Source: Eucommia ulmoides
Taxonomy: Eukaryota; Streptophyta; Magnoliopsida; Garryales; Eucommiaceae
DNA: 64,000 nt
Assembly: GCA_016647705.1 (NCBI GenBank)
Contig: CM028340.1
Location: forward strand, 14,399,001 to 14,463,000
Reading direction: 5' to 3'
The notes under the pieces were generated by a model that was not told where the DNA came from, made no database searches, and saw nothing but the letters and a program-made list of their open reading frames with translations. Shown in pieces: positions 30,680 to 43,411 of this stretch; within the stretch, counting starts at the first letter, position 1; the number at the start of each line of letters is the position of its first letter. The position numbers and the translations under genes were made by a program.

Positions 30680-32082
30680 AGGTAGGACAAATAATTCAAA
30701 GTTTAAAACTTTTAACAAATATGAAAATAATTTTACTATTTTAATTATGTGAACAAGTGAGACCGTGTGCAATAAAGTGTTAATAAATTAAAGTCAATTA
30801 CAAACAAACAAATAAATATGAGTACAGAGAAGATATAACACCAGGATTTATATTAGTTTGACAAGTCCTCCTTATCTACATCTACTCCTTTGAGCTCTAA
30901 TATAGAGTTTCAATCCATTTATTCTCTTGATCTTTCTCCCAAGTGAAGATAAAAACCCTTACAATCTCTAGAGTGAAAGTTAAAAAAAATATTGTTGGCC
31001 CACAGATCTACCTAAAAAGGGGAGGGGAAGGGAGGGGAGGGGTGATTTGAGTATTTATAAAAATTTAAACAATTAAATCTTCAAACACACAAATTATCAA
31101 TTTTTTAATTGATTATTATCTTGAATAACAACGAAAACGTATTTAACTAGTGCACAATCAACCAACAAAAATATAAAAACAACACACAACAATTTATCCT
31201 GATTCAGTAAACTACTCTTACCTATATCTAGTCCCCCAAACTTCATAGGGCTTTTTCAATCCACTAATCTCCTGATTCCTTTCCAAGATAGGAACCAAAC
31301 CCTTACAATACTTTTCACAAGTTCAGGACTAACTTAATTCTTTTCCCGAGCTCAGAATTAAACATTCACACTTTTACACTTTTCACTAGCTCAAGAAGAA
31401 TCTTATCTTTTTACCAGGTTAAAGACTAACCAAATTCTATTACAAGAAGAATGAATTATGCTCAATTAATGTCCTGAATACTACATGATAGAACTTCGTG
31501 AGAAATAAATTTGATTTACTCAATTAAAACACAACTAATGTTTAATCATATTTCTCAGGCAAAAGGAAAATGAATTTTCTAAAACAAATATTCCAAATAA
31601 TCAATTAGATAATCCAAGAAAAGCACTTAAATTAACTTAGAAAGATCTCAACGGGATTTCTTGAAAATAAATAAGATAGCTCACTGAAGAACAAAACCAA
31701 TGATGAAACTTTTGCGCACTTGGATTAAGAACTCTTTCAAAATAACTCTCTTAGAAATACTTCAGCAAAATCTCACTCTCTTTAAAACAAAGATTGGTTT
31801 AAACTCTTTGTTCTTAATTAATTAAAGTTGAAAACGCAGGTGTCCTTAAATAGAATTCGAACTAAGCTTATAATAACTAGTTTCCAAAAGATATGACTAA
31901 AAATGACACTCTAAGACCCCGTATATAATATACTATCGAAATATGTATTATTTCATTTAAAAATACTTTTAGAAAAGTTTGATTTGATCCCCAAAACTTT
32001 TATAGGAAGTAGTTTTACTAATTCAATTTAAAGAATCAATTAATATATGAACCAAATTGATAGGATCTTAATGATATATGAT
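30680..32082 (-). repeat. Old dispersed repeat, copy A part 1 (cut by the Athila element)
   Basis: 31850-32077 is the reverse complement, with decay, of about 58050-58270 (TAAGATC, GGGGATNAAAT, GGGGTCTTA landmarks). It continues across the Athila insertion at 45026. The more distal part (30830-31830) has two related blocks (TTTATATTAGTTTGACAAG near 30850, TTTATCCTGATTCAG near 31190) and no gene. It was probably a large LTR or similar repeat. Confidence -1.
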
Positions 32083-32276
32083 TGATAGTTATAAAATACC
32101 TATCTAATTCTAAACCGAATTTGCCAGTTTTCGAGTATTTTATTGAAGTTTGAATATATTTTTAGCTGTTTTTATTAGTCAGGAGTAGGGACGTAAACAA
32201 TCGGCAAACCGAGCGAAATGGTAGAGAAAAGGGTAGCAAAAAAGATGAAAAAATAAGGTATCAAAGAACAGCGCAA

Positions 32277-32665
32277 TTCCGCCTAGGCGAAGTATCCACC
32301 GCCTAGGCAGAAATTTATCAGAAAGTTACAAATGCTGAAAAGTTGAAATCCGCCTAGGCGAAGTTTCCACCGCCTAGGCGGAAATTCGTCAGAAGGTTGT
32401 AAGGGCTGAAGTATTGAAATCGGCCTAGGTGAAGTTTCCACCGCCTAGGCGGAAATCCATCAGAACGCTGGAAGTGCTGAACTGCTGGAAGAGCTGAACT
32501 GCTGTAAATCCGCCTAGGTGAAGTAGCTATCGCCTAGGCGGAATTTTGTCAGAAAGAAAGGGGACCAAGAAGTTAGTCCTCCGCCTAAGCGAAGATTCTA
32601 CCGCTTAGGAGGAATTCTAACTGACTTAAACTCCGCCTAGGCGAAGATTCTACCGCTTAGGCGGA
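32277..32665 (+). repeat. Palindrome array CCGCCTAGGCGG in the 5' LTR
   Basis: Twelve copies of the 12-bp palindrome, perfect or with one to three changes, in six pairs. Members of a pair start about 19 bp apart. Pairs recur about every 50-90 bp, starting near 32279, 32350, 32420, 32510, 32580 and 32632. The linker GTCAGAAAGTT or GTCAGAAGGTT follows several pairs. The array lies just upstream of the TATA motif, in U3. Confidence -1.
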
Positions 32666-32717
32666 ATTCGCAGAACAGGCCAAAATATCTGTTTAGATAT
32701 TTTTGAACCCCTAGGCC

Positions 32718-32766
32718 TATTTATACCCCTTTCCCACGTCTGAAAGTTGTGGTTGAAGAACCCTAA
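32718..32766 (+). promoter_or_regulatory. Athila LTR core promoter with telo-box
   Basis: TATTTATA (32718-32725) is followed about 35 bp downstream by AACCCTAACCCTAG. This contains the plant telo-box AACCCTAA (32759-32766), in the expected early transcribed region. The same arrangement is kept in the 3' LTR. Confidence -1.
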
Positions 32767-33698
32767 CCCTAGTAGAGAGTTCTTAAGCTATATTTTGAAG
32801 ACCAAGAAGGAGATTCATTATTCGGACAAAGACGAATCACTTGCGGATCGATCATTAGAGACAGTGAACCATTTCACTTCCAGATTTGATTGTTTTTCTC
32901 TTGTTTTTATCTTTGTAATTACTTTTTCATATCTAAGAATGTTGAATCCCTCTTATTTTGTATGGTATATGGTTAAGATCTTGTAGTAGTAGTTAAATGT
33001 TACTTAGGTGTAGTTGAAATCATGTAATTGTTTAGTTGAATGAATTAATGTTACTTTAACGTGTTGTTTGTCTAAATCTGATTGTGTTTACCGTTATTCT
33101 TGATATTATGTTTGTATTGATAAAACGAGAATACGGGGTTTGACACTCGGGAGAGATAACCCCGCATTCGGACTAGGGTACATATAATGTGACGTTCTAA
33201 CGATCCGGGAAGGCGTTAGAACGTATGCAACCCATGACGTTGGCTCAAAACTCACGCGACCTAGGGTCGTTAAGGTGTTGAAGGGGACTTCTTCGTTGAC
33301 ACGAAGTCGTGTAATCCCTCGTCTTACACTCGGGAGAGGTAACGAATGAGTTATTGATACAGAGATTGTCGGATTAGACAAAAACCGTTATAACTAACTA
33401 AATGACGTCGATTATGCATTATATGAAAGTGATTAATGCCTGAGTAATTAGTGTAATTAGAACTAACCTAATAGTTGTTGTTTATATTAGTATATTAAAT
33501 AGAAAACAAACAAATTATGATTAGTCGAGATAATATGAAACTATGTAAATCACAATACTCAACCGAATTACACGTATTTTCCAGTGGAACGATATCCGAT
33601 CTTACAAGATCCATTATATTAAAACTAGACCTCGTATACTTGCAAGTAGTCGATACCGCCAGGACGATGATGTGAAATCCTCAATGCGTACAAGTTTT

Positions 33699-33716
33699 TG
33701 GCGCCATTGCCAGGGA
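33699..33716 (+). other. Primer-binding site (tRNA-Asp type)
   Basis: TGGCGCCATTGCCAGGGA, six bases after the LTR end. It differs at two positions from the usual Athila site. Confidence -1.
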
Positions 33717-33896
33717 CTTACGGTGTTTTTAAATTAAGTTGATATTGTGATCAAGTAGTTGAATGTTAATCACGATAATTCTTTTGCTTTTAATTTCATT
33801 CAATTCATTTGTTTATTTGATTTATTTATTTGATTTAAGCAGTGCATGTAGCGTAGTCAACTGATAGGTAAACAGAAAGAGGAAAAAGCTACTGCT

Positions 33897-36800
33897 ATGG
33901 CTGGAGCACGTGAAAATGTTCCATAACCATCGGAGCCGCACGCACTTCAGCCTCCGGAGCAGGAGAGGCCATAACGAGTCCTTAGGGACTATTATCGGCC
34001 ACTAATGCTGGATAACTATTCAGGGATCCGGAGGCAGCCGATCCAGGCCAATAACTTTGAGTTGAAACCCGCTTTGATTAATATGGTTCAACAAAACCAG
34101 TATGGCGGGAATCTTCATGAAGACCCCAATGTCCACTTGGCAACCTTTCTAGAGATTTGTGACACTGTCAAGATTAATGGAGTTGTCGAAGATATTATAC
34201 GGTTGAGGCTATTTCCGTTCTCTTTACGAGACAAAGCAAGGGGTTGGTTTCAGTCGATTCAACCGGGGAGCATTAATACTTGGGAGGACCTTGCACAAAG
34301 GTTCCTCACTAAGTTCTTTCCACATTCGAAGACTTCTCAACTCCGAGGTGAGATTGCGCAGTTTCGCCAGAGAGATTTTGAGCTGTTGTTTGAGGCATGA
34401 GAGAGATTCAAGGACCTATTGAGAAGGTGCCCCCAACACAGGTATCAAGATTGGTTTCAAACCCAATTATTTTACAACGGGTTAGATGGCCAGTCTAGAA
34501 TGATAGTTGATGTAGCCTCAGGGGGATCATTGTTGTCCAAAACCCCTACCGAAGCAAATTCATTATTGGAAGAAATGGCGGTTAACAATTATCAATGGCC
34601 GAATGAGAGGAACACGGGAAGACGGGTGTCTTCTATCCAAGAATCTGACCATATTGCAACGTTATCGGCCCAAGTATCCAAGCTCTCGGATCAATTGGTC
34701 ACCATGTCTACAAAAGGAGCTTTGTCGAGTCAAGGGGAGGAGATTGCAGCAAGTTGTTCTCAATCCGGATTAGATAACGAGTTTGAGGAATGCCATTTTC
34801 TAAAAAATCGTGCCTACACTTTCAGGCTGGCTACCAACATTCCGACTCATTACAATCCTGGACTTCGTAACCATGAGAACTTCTCATATGCGAATAATCA
34901 GAACGCTTTGCGGCCACCTCCGGGTTATGAAAATCAAGCTTCGGGATATCCTATGCAATCCAATTGTCAAATTCAACAACCACCAATGCATAATCCCAAG
35001 TCAAATTTGGATGAAGTGTTGGGTTCGTTTATGAAGGAAACTCAGACTATGATGCATGAGATGCATAACTGGCTGAACAAACATGAAACACGGCTGGACT
35101 TAATTGATACAACTTGTATAAACACCAACGCCACGGTGAAGGCTTTGGAGACTCAAATCGCGCAACTTGCTAGGTCCATCCAAGAGCAACAAAAGGGGAA
35201 GTTTCCAAGCAACACGGAAACCAACCCTCGGGAATGCAAGGCAATTAAGTTGAGAAGTGGAAGAGACGTGGAGGTGAGCAGGCCTATGGAAATCGAGCTG
35301 GGAGTGAGTCGTGAGTTTCATCATGATGAACCGAGAATAAGTGCGGAGGAGAAAGTTGAAGTAGAAATCGATGAAAGAAAGGAGAAGCCGAGTGAAGACT
35401 TGAATGGGGATAACAACCAAGAGAAAGTCGAGGAGAGAAGAAGAGATGAAAGGGTGATGCCGGGAAGAGTAACATTTTCAGAGAATCCACCAATTCTAGT
35501 AACCCCATTGCCATATCCTCAAAGGTTCCAAAAGAGGAAGTTGGATGCTCAATTTGAAAAATTTCTTGAAATTTTCAAGAAAATCCACATCAACATACCT
35601 TTTGCGGATGCGTTGGAACAAATGCCCAACTATGGAAAGTTCTTGAAGGATATCATGACAAAGAAGCGGAAGTTGGAGGATTACGAAACGGTGAAGCTAA
35701 CGGAGGAGTGTAGTGCAATATTACAAATGAAGTTCCCTACCAAATTGAAGGATCCGGGTAGTTTCACAATTTCGTGTACTATCGGGAAATCTTATTTTGA
35801 TAAAGCGCTTTGTGATTTTGGGGCAAGTATTAATTTGATGCCTTCTTCCGTTTATCGGAAGTTAGGACTCGGAAGTGCAAAGCCGACGACGATCTCTCTT
35901 CAAATGGCAGATCGCTCGCTAACCTATCCAAAGGGAATCCTTGAGGATGTGCTAGTGAAGGTAGACAAATTTATATTCCATGTGGATTTCGTGGTACTTG
36001 AAATGGAAGAAGACAGAGAGATCCCGATCATCCTCGGATGACCTTTCCTTACAACGGGAAAGGCCTTGATTGATGTGCATAATGGCAATTTGACCTTAAG
36101 AGTGAATGATAAAGATATAAGGTTCAACATTTTCAATACTATGAACTTTCTGGATGAACCTCTCAATTGCAATCGAGTTGATGTTGTGGACTCTTGCGTG
36201 CGGGAGTTCTTTTTTGCAAACATGGAGATGGATTCGTTTGAGCACACTCTCACAAGTTCCTTATCTATGGGGGAGCTTGGTGAGGAAGGCTCTACCACGG
36301 ACCTTGATGTTGTGGATTACGTGCTGGCTTTAGACACTCAACCTAGAGACGTAGAGGATCCTATTCATGTGGCAGAGATTGAAGAAGTTGAAGACTCTTC
36401 CGAGAAATCAAATCCGCCTCACGGTGGATTATTACTCAAGCAATTACCGGAACATCTTCGGTATATCTTTTTGGGAGAGAATTTGACCGATCTAGTTATA
36501 ATTTCATCAACTCTGACGGAAGAAAAGGAGAGTAAGTTGCTAAGAATCTTGAAGATGCATCGATCCGCTTTTGCTTGGTTTATTTTGGATATCAAGGGAA
36601 TTAGTCCGTCGGTGTGCATGCATAAGATTTTGATAGAGGATGCGTTCAAACCCTCCATTGAACATCAACGGTGGCTAAATCCAGCCATGAAGGAAGTGGT
36701 GAGAGCGGAGGTATTGAAGTTCTTGAATGCGGGAATTATATATGCTATATCCGATAGTGAGTGGGTGAGCCTGGTGCAAGTGGTGCCAAAGAAAGGAGGC

Positions 36801-39315
36801 ATGACGGTAGTAAAGAATGAGAAGGACGACCTTATTCTGACATGGACCATCACGGGATGGCGTGTGTGTATTGATTACAGGAGATTAAATAAGGCGATGA
36901 GGAAGGATCAATTTTCTCTTCCTTTCATTGACCAAATGCTAGATCGTTTAGCCGGATATGAGTACTACTACTTTCTTGATGGCTATTTCGGTTACAATCA
37001 AATAGCCATTGCACCGGAGGACCAAGAAAAGATGACTTTCACATACCCGTGTGGGACGTTTGCTTATAGACGTATGCTTTTTGGCCTTTGCAATGCACCG
37101 ACAACGTTTCAACGGTGTATGATGGAATTATTTTTTGATATGGTGGAAGAAAAAATGGAAATATTTATGGATGACTTCTCAGTCTTTGGATCGTCCTTTG
37201 ATCACTGTCTCTACAATCTGGCGCTTGTTCTTGACCGATGTGAAAAGAAGAATTTAGTTCTTAATTGGGAGAAGTACCACTTTATGGTTAAAGAGGGGAT
37301 CCTCTTGGGTCATCGAGTCTCTTCCAAGGGGCTTGAGGTGGACCGAGCAAAGATTGAAACGATTGAGAAGCTTCCGCCACCAATAAATGTGAAAGGAGTT
37401 CGATGTTTCTTGGGGCATGCCGACTTTTACCGGCGCTTTATTAAGGACTTCTCGAAGATGGTGAAGCCGTTATGTCACCTTCTTGAGAAGGATACTTCGT
37501 TTGAATTCAATGAAGTTTGCATGGAGGTTTTTAAGGCGATAAATGAGAAGTTGATCACGGCTCCAATAATGGTCGCTCCGGATTGGAAAATGCCATTTGA
37601 GATAATGTGCAATGCGAGTGAGTATGCCGTTGGCGTGGTGTTAGGCCAACGGAAGGAGAAGATCTTCTGCTCGATCTATTATGCAAGCAAAACATTGAAT
37701 GACGCCCAGGAGAATTACACCACAACTGAGAAAGAAATGCTAGCGGTGGTCTTGCTTGTGATAAGTTTCGGTCATATATAATTTGGTCAAAAGTGATCGT
37801 CTACACGGATCATGCGGCTATCCAGTACTTATTTGCAAAGAAAGATGCCAAGCCGAGATTGATAAGGTGGATTCTCTTATTGCAAGAGTTTGATGCGGAG
37901 ATAAGGGATAAAAAGGGGAGTGAGAACGTTGTTGCCGATCATTTATCAAGGTTGATTCAAGAAGACGTTGGTGAGGAGTCTAGCATCACGGAAGTGTTCC
38001 CTGACGAACAACTATTTTCAGTCGAAAATGCACTTCCTTGGTATGTGGACATTGTTAACTATCTTGCTTGTAACGTGTTACTACTGGAGTTGATGAGAGC
38101 TCAATGGAAGAAGTTTCTTTTTGATGTAAAGTATTATCTGTGGGATGAGCCATTGCTATTCAAGAAATGTGCTGATCAGGTGATCCAGAGATGTGTACCG
38201 GAGGAGGAAATAGCTAGTATTCTCTACCATTGCCATTCATCACCTTGTGGCGGCCATTTTGGTATGACTCGGACAGCATCAAAAGTACTTTAATCAGGTT
38301 TTTACTGGCCTTCTTTGTTTAAAGATTCATATACGTTTGTGAAAACCTGTGATAGATGTCAAAGGGTGGGTAACATATCAAGGAGGCATGCATTGCCATT
38401 GACCTCGATCCTTTAACTTCAGTTGTTTGACGTGTGGGGCTTAGATTTCATGGGGCCATTTCTGCCGTCATTTGGCAAGGAGTATATTCTACTAGCGGTG
38501 GATTATGTGTCCAAATGGGTCGAGGTCGTGGCAACACCTACCAATGATGCCAAAGTGGTGTTAAAGTTCCTTCAACATAATGTCATGACACGGTTTGGGA
38601 CGCCTCGAGCCTTAATCAGTAATAAGGGGACCCACTTCTGTAACAAAATGCTCAATGCCTTGTTAGCAAAGTATGGAGTGAGGCACAAGGTGGCGCTACC
38701 ATACCACCCACAGACAAATGGCTAAGCGGAAGTTTCAAACCAAGAAATCAAGCTAATTCTGGAGAAAACGGTTTATACAAATCGCAAGGATTGGGCGGTG
38801 AGGCTTGACGATGCTTTATGGGCGTATTGCACGGCTTTTAAGACACCGATCGGCATGTCTCCGTATTGATTGGTGTTTGGAAAAGTGTGTCATTTTCCCG
38901 TTGAATTGGAGCACCATGCATTTTGGGCGATTAAGAAGCTCAACTTTGATCTAAAGGCTTCTGGTGCGCAACGTCTCCTCCAATTAAATGAAATGGCGTA
39001 ATTCCGGCACGAGGCTTATGAGAATGCCAAGCTCTAAAAAGATAAAACGAAGAGGTGGCATGATAAAATGATAGTCCGGAGGGAGTTCAGTCCGGGCTAA
39101 CAAGTTCTATTGTTTAACTCAAGGCTGAGACTCTTTCCTGGAAAGTTGAAGTCCCGGTGGTCTGGACCATTCTGGATCAAGCATATTTATCCATTTGGAG
39201 CTATCGAGTTAGAAGGTGAAGACGGACGAACTTTCCGAGTCAACGAGGAGTGGATCAAGCACTAGTTCAAAGATGGAGAGCGAGTTGTGGAGAACATCTC
39301 CCTCATTGAAGGATA
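33897..39315 (+). pseudogene. Athila-type gag-pol, broken by stops and one frameshift
   Basis: From ATG 33897 one frame runs through gag (RLRLFPFSLRDKARGWFQ, about 34198-34253), a hydrophilic linker, protease (CDFGASINLMP, about 35812) and reverse transcriptase (RVCIDYRRLN; active site FMDD about 37164). RNase H (about 37600-37950) and integrase (HHCC region 38220-38360, core, KRWHD tail) follow. Stops interrupt it at 34398, 36039, 38291, 38723 and elsewhere, nearly all explicable as C-to-T or G-to-A changes. A one-base loss near 37755 shifts the frame. RNase H has CNASEYAVG and integrase ISNKGTHF, with Asn where a catalytic Asp is expected. The protein is not functional. Confidence -1.
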
Positions 39316-39594
39316 GAGCCGGAATTCATAAACGTCTATGCTAGGGACATAAAACCAAGCAACATCTTTTGATATGTCATCGAGGGTAACGAACATTCCC
39401 CACTTTTGTATAAATTACTTTTTAGAGATCGTATTGATCTCGTAATACTATTTTTTTGTGGTGAATTGATGAGGCTAGATACTTAGCATTGATTTGCATG
39501 CTAAAACTCGTTTGAGGAACGAAGAGGAAGTAAGAGGTATAGAGCAAAAATGTGAAAACCTGAAGGAATCCAACTTAAGTCCACACTGGCATAA

Positions 39595-39990
39595 ATTCGC
39601 CTAGGCAGAAAAACCACCGCCTAGGCGAAAATCGGACAGAAAGGCTGAGAAAAAATACTGGCGTAACTTTGCCCAGGCGGAAAAAACCACCGCCTAGGCG
39701 GAAATTGGAAGAAAAAGTTTGCATTTCACACTGGTGTAACTTCGCCCAGGCGAAAAAAACCACCGCCTAGGCGGAAAAATGAAGAAAATCTGAGTTCCTA
39801 CATTGGTGTAAATTCGCTCAGGCGGAAAACCCACCGCCTAAGCGGATTTACAACGAAATCAGGGGTTTCACACTGGTGTAAACTCACCAGGAGGAAAAAC
39901 CACCGCCTAGGCGAATTAACATCAGAAGGTTTTAAAAAAAAGCAAAAGGCGCTACTTCGCTTAAGCGGAAAAACCACCTCCTAAGCGAAT
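39595..39990 (+). repeat. Palindrome array between pol and the second ORF
   Basis: Five to six units of about 62-80 bp, each with a CACTGGTGTAA-type opening. Each carries a pair of words of the type TTCGCCYAGGCGGAAAA and CCACCGCCTAGGCGGAA. The core is the same as in the LTR arrays, but the spacer differs (CACTGG instead of GTCAGAA). It sits downstream of the gag-pol stop. Confidence -1.
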
Positions 39991-40230
39991 TCACGCGACC
40001 CCTGTTTTAAAACGCAACAGTCCTCTTCACAAACGACACTTCCCTCCTAAAATTTCAAGAAACCTCTCAACTTCACCATCCCAAATCCCTTCATCCCGTT
40101 AAAGATTCATCCTACATTGCTAAAAAATTGGATTTTCACCCACAATCTTCGTCCAAACGTGGAATTCCTCTTCACATTCTCAAAAATTAGGGTTTGAACG
40201 GTGAAACAGTTGATTAAAAGTTTTCAACAA

Positions 40231-40620
40231 GTAAGTGTCAATGATCTTATTTTTCATTTAGTTGTTGAAATATTTGCTTCATTCGCTCATTTATTTCAAA
40301 AATCATTGGATTTGGTTAGAACCCTAAACCCCTTTAAACCCTAAGTTATGGTTTTCATGCTATTTGGGATTGAGGAATGATTAATGGTAAACCCTATCAT
40401 GTTTTTGTGTTGCTATACAATGTGAATCATTTATTTAACGCTACATTGCGACAAAAATGTGATTTGGTTATGGTTGGTGGAATATCTTGTGAAATTTGTA
40501 TTGTTTGACTTTGATTGACATATGTTTGAGAAAATAGCGCATTGGGTGTTCGTTGACCAGGGTTTGAATTGCGTACTCTATTTTTATTATTGTGGTTGGT
40601 GTTGTGATTTTGATTTACAG
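40231..40620 (+). other. Putative intron upstream of the Athila second ORF
   Basis: Strong donor GTAAGTG at 40231 and acceptor TTTGATTTACAG ending at 40620, five bases before the ATG at 40626. The layout suggests that the downstream ORF is expressed from a spliced, separate message, starting either in the LTR or in the linker. Confidence -1.
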
Positions 40621-40625
40621 GGAAA

Positions 40626-41729
40626 ATGGCAAAGCGCCATGCAGCCAAGCAACCACGAACAGACGAACCTCCGCCTGCTTCAGATTTTAACTCCCTCAAA
40701 TTTGTCTCAAAGCAGGCTGAGGAACGTTACAAAGAGCAAAAAAGTAAGTGTCCTGGCATCCGTCAGAGGGGGTTTGGACCTTTGAATGATCTCCCGGAAG
40801 AAATCAGGACTGTTATTCTACAAAGACGATGGGAACAGTTTTGTGCTCTACCCCCATCAAGGGAGCTGGCCCTTGTATGAGAATTCTATGCGAACATTCC
40901 GGAGGCCACGGGATTTCAAACAAGGGTCTGGAACATTCCCGTTCTGTTCAGTGCAGACCATTTTAATGAGTTGTTGGGATTGACGGAGCCCGAAGCCTCT
41001 AGAGATTTATCCGATGCCGCCACACCGACAATGAGTGCGGTGATTCAGGCCCTGACTACGGGAAACGCCCAATGGACGAACACATGGCAGGATTAGGCAA
41101 TCTTCAAGTCGTGGTTTCTGAAACCGATCCCAAAGATTTGGTATTCATTTATCTGCGCCAATCTGCTCCCGACCACCCATGTGTCCGATGTGTCCAAGGA
41201 GCGAGCGTTTATGCTCTACGGTATTGATAGAGGGACGCCCGTCAATGTCGGTTGGCACATTTATTCTTCAATAATTCATACTGCCAGAACGAAGAAGGGT
41301 GGCCTTCCTTTTCCCTCCTTCCTCACAAGGCTCTTTCAACGAGCCGGAGTTCGTATCACGTCCACAAGCCCCTTTCCACCTGTAAAGCCACTCGATCTTG
41401 CAATGATTAACAGGTTATGGAAAGGCGGACCAGGTGAAGGAGAAGAGGGTCAAGAATAGGAATAAGCCGGCCCTTCGGAGCCACCGATGCCTACAACCAG
41501 CCGCGGCCAAATCATCCAAATTTCACGAGATGTCCGTAGTCTCCAGTCCGATATGAGCCAACTTCAAGCTAATTTAGCTCGGATGGAGAACTACATGGAT
41601 TCCTGCATCCGGCAACAAGATCAAAACCAAAGAGTTATATTCGAACATCTCGAAATCGACATGGCGCGTTATACGCCCGTGCCGCCTTTCGAGACTGATG
41701 AGCCGCCACCACCATCTCCTCCACAATGA
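40626..41729 (+). pseudogene. Athila downstream ORF (env-position, plant transposon-protein type)
   Basis: One frame of 367 codons with in-frame stops at 40878, 41094, 41457 and 41463. The start reads MAKRHAAKQPRTDEPPP, followed by KFVSKQAEERYKEQK, ERGF-like QRGFGPL, an EFYAN motif and an INRLWKGG segment. After the stops comes a coiled-coil-like region (SLQSDMSQLQANLARMENYM) and a Pro-rich end. The pattern fits the poorly understood protein in the env position of Athila elements and the putative plant transposon protein family. I see no signal peptide or membrane segment, so an envelope role is not supported here. Confidence -1.
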
Positions 41730-43397
41730 ACGGTAGGAGGTTAGACTTGTATGTCTTCCCTCCTAGGTATGTGTCCACCCCAGTTTTCAATACGTATTTT
41801 TCTATTCTGCTATTGGGTTCGTTGCTTAGGTAGTGAGGACACTACCTCATTCAAGTTTGGGGGTGTATGACCTGCAATACATGTAGTTTTTTTTTTTTGT
41901 TTTTTTTTTCTTCTTTGGGGGGATATGAAGGATGAAAATTTTTGATGTAAAGGGGACAAAAATTCTTTTTGTGTACAAATTTTTTGCTTATAATGATATT
42001 AATGTTAAATTTTTGTAAATTTTGAAATTCTTTTTGTTATGCATGTGTAAGGATAATTAGCATAGGTAATATTAGTTTGTAGAATTAGAGTAGAATTGTT
42101 AATGAATTTAGTTGTACGCACATGCTAAGTTTTTGAGTTCGCCCGAACCATGTCTCGATGATGAAAATTACTCCCTAAATTGCGTTTTAAGGTCGGGGGT
42201 AATGCCATTCACGTGTGTTTTGTGTGCTTAGCATGTCGATTAGGTAAAAATTATTTTGATCCTAAATCGCACGATTGTGTAAACTCGTTGTATAATTAGT
42301 TGAACGATTTGACGCCGATTATTCAGTAATAAGTTCATGACAGAAATGAGGAATCTAGAACTTGACTGAGGGAGGATTGAGGCGAAATTATAGGTAAGGT
42401 AATTCTGGAGGCATGATATAGGCCTTCATTTTTATCGCTTGAACTGTTTGAAACTAACCTGAAAAGTTATTCCCTCGTTCTCCTGTCGAAGCCATAATTT
42501 TTTTTTCACTTCTGAACTTGTTTCTATACTTTAACCAAGTAAATCTTTCAGAACCATTGTTGCTAGGAATAAAAGTGAAAATTGAGTGAAAACAAGTAGC
42601 ATTAGATTATGCTAACTTGAAGCGGACAATCGGGGTTTCAGTTTAAATGTTTTTGGTTAAGTATAAGAGTATTCACCTGTCAATCCTTTAGTTGTATCTA
42701 AACGCCCCTAAAATTGTACAAAATTGAATAAGTTTGGGGGTGTGTGTTTGTCTAAAAAAAACAAAAACAAAACCTATGTGAATATAGTGTTTAATTTCGG
42801 TTGTTATGACAAGTGAATACAAGTTTACTAAATCTTGTTCAGGGTAATATCTTCAAAGATCATAAGAGAGATTTAGTGACAAGCGTTTGTACCTCGGGTA
42901 TCGTTAAAATTATAATGAGTTTCTATTTCTACGATACCCTTGGCCATTCTCCAAAGCCTGACCAAGCTCTATTGATCTCGGTGAATGTCCGAACTTACAT
43001 TAGTGGATAGTTGAGCCCAGTCAAGCATATGGCTTTCCTTAATGTTTTAACAAGTTTAAGTCATGACCTTATTCATTGAATAATCCAATCCGGCGTTTGA
43101 TTAGTTATATAACCGAGTTCTCTCTCACACACATTTCAATTGGATCTAAAATGATTTTAACTGATATTGAGTGTTGAAATTCTGGAACACCACGTGGTGT
43201 GTGTTATTCCTTAACCGGATCTGATTATGGGTTGTTGAGGGAAGAATAACATGGTTTCTTTGACTGAACTTGAGTCTCACAGATGTGTACTTCTTATTTA
43301 TTAATGATTACTTATTTGTAGTTTAGAATATAGCTAATTAGTGTAGTTAGTGTTATTTAGCATTAGGGTGTTTTGCTCGAGGACTAGCAAAATTCCA
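41730..43397 (+). other. Non-coding 3' region of the Athila element
   Basis: Three GTTTGGGGGTGT-like or ATTTGGGGGTAT purine-rich words occur (about 41855, 42733, 43399), the last being the priming tract. No credible ORF; the 65-codon frame at 42813 has no features. Confidence -1.
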
Positions 43398-43411
43398 AAT
43401 TTGGGGGTATT
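43398..43411 (+). other. Polypurine tract of the Athila element
   Basis: AATTTGGGGGTATT directly precedes the 3' LTR. Confidence -1.

Larger units (their letters stand above)
32083..33692 (+). repeat. 5' LTR of the Athila-type element
   Basis: Begins TGATAGTTATAAAATACC and ends GCGTACA. It contains a palindrome array (32277-32665), a TATTTATA core promoter (32718) with a transcribed region after it, and a GC-richer block (33120-33330) with two related CACTCGGGAGAG words. An open stretch at 32747-32986 has no ATG start. Confidence -1.

Noticed and set aside
32277-32665. CRISPR-like array (regularly spaced palindromic repeats)
   Set aside because: Nuclear plant DNA inside an LTR. Repeats are in pairs, spacers are related to one another, and no cas genes are present.
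32747-32986. 79-codon open frame repeated in both Athila LTRs (also 44075-44314) as a possible LTR-encoded protein
   Set aside because: It starts at TTG rather than ATG, and it recurs only because the LTR is duplicated. It has no domain, and part of it is an AT-rich hydrophobic run.
35100-35514. Minus-strand frames of 76-106 codons
   Set aside because: Antisense to the Athila gag-pol linker; composition mirrors the sense codons.
40626-41729. Retroviral envelope gene
   Set aside because: The position fits, but there is no signal peptide, fusion segment or membrane anchor; it matches a plant transposon-associated protein pattern instead.
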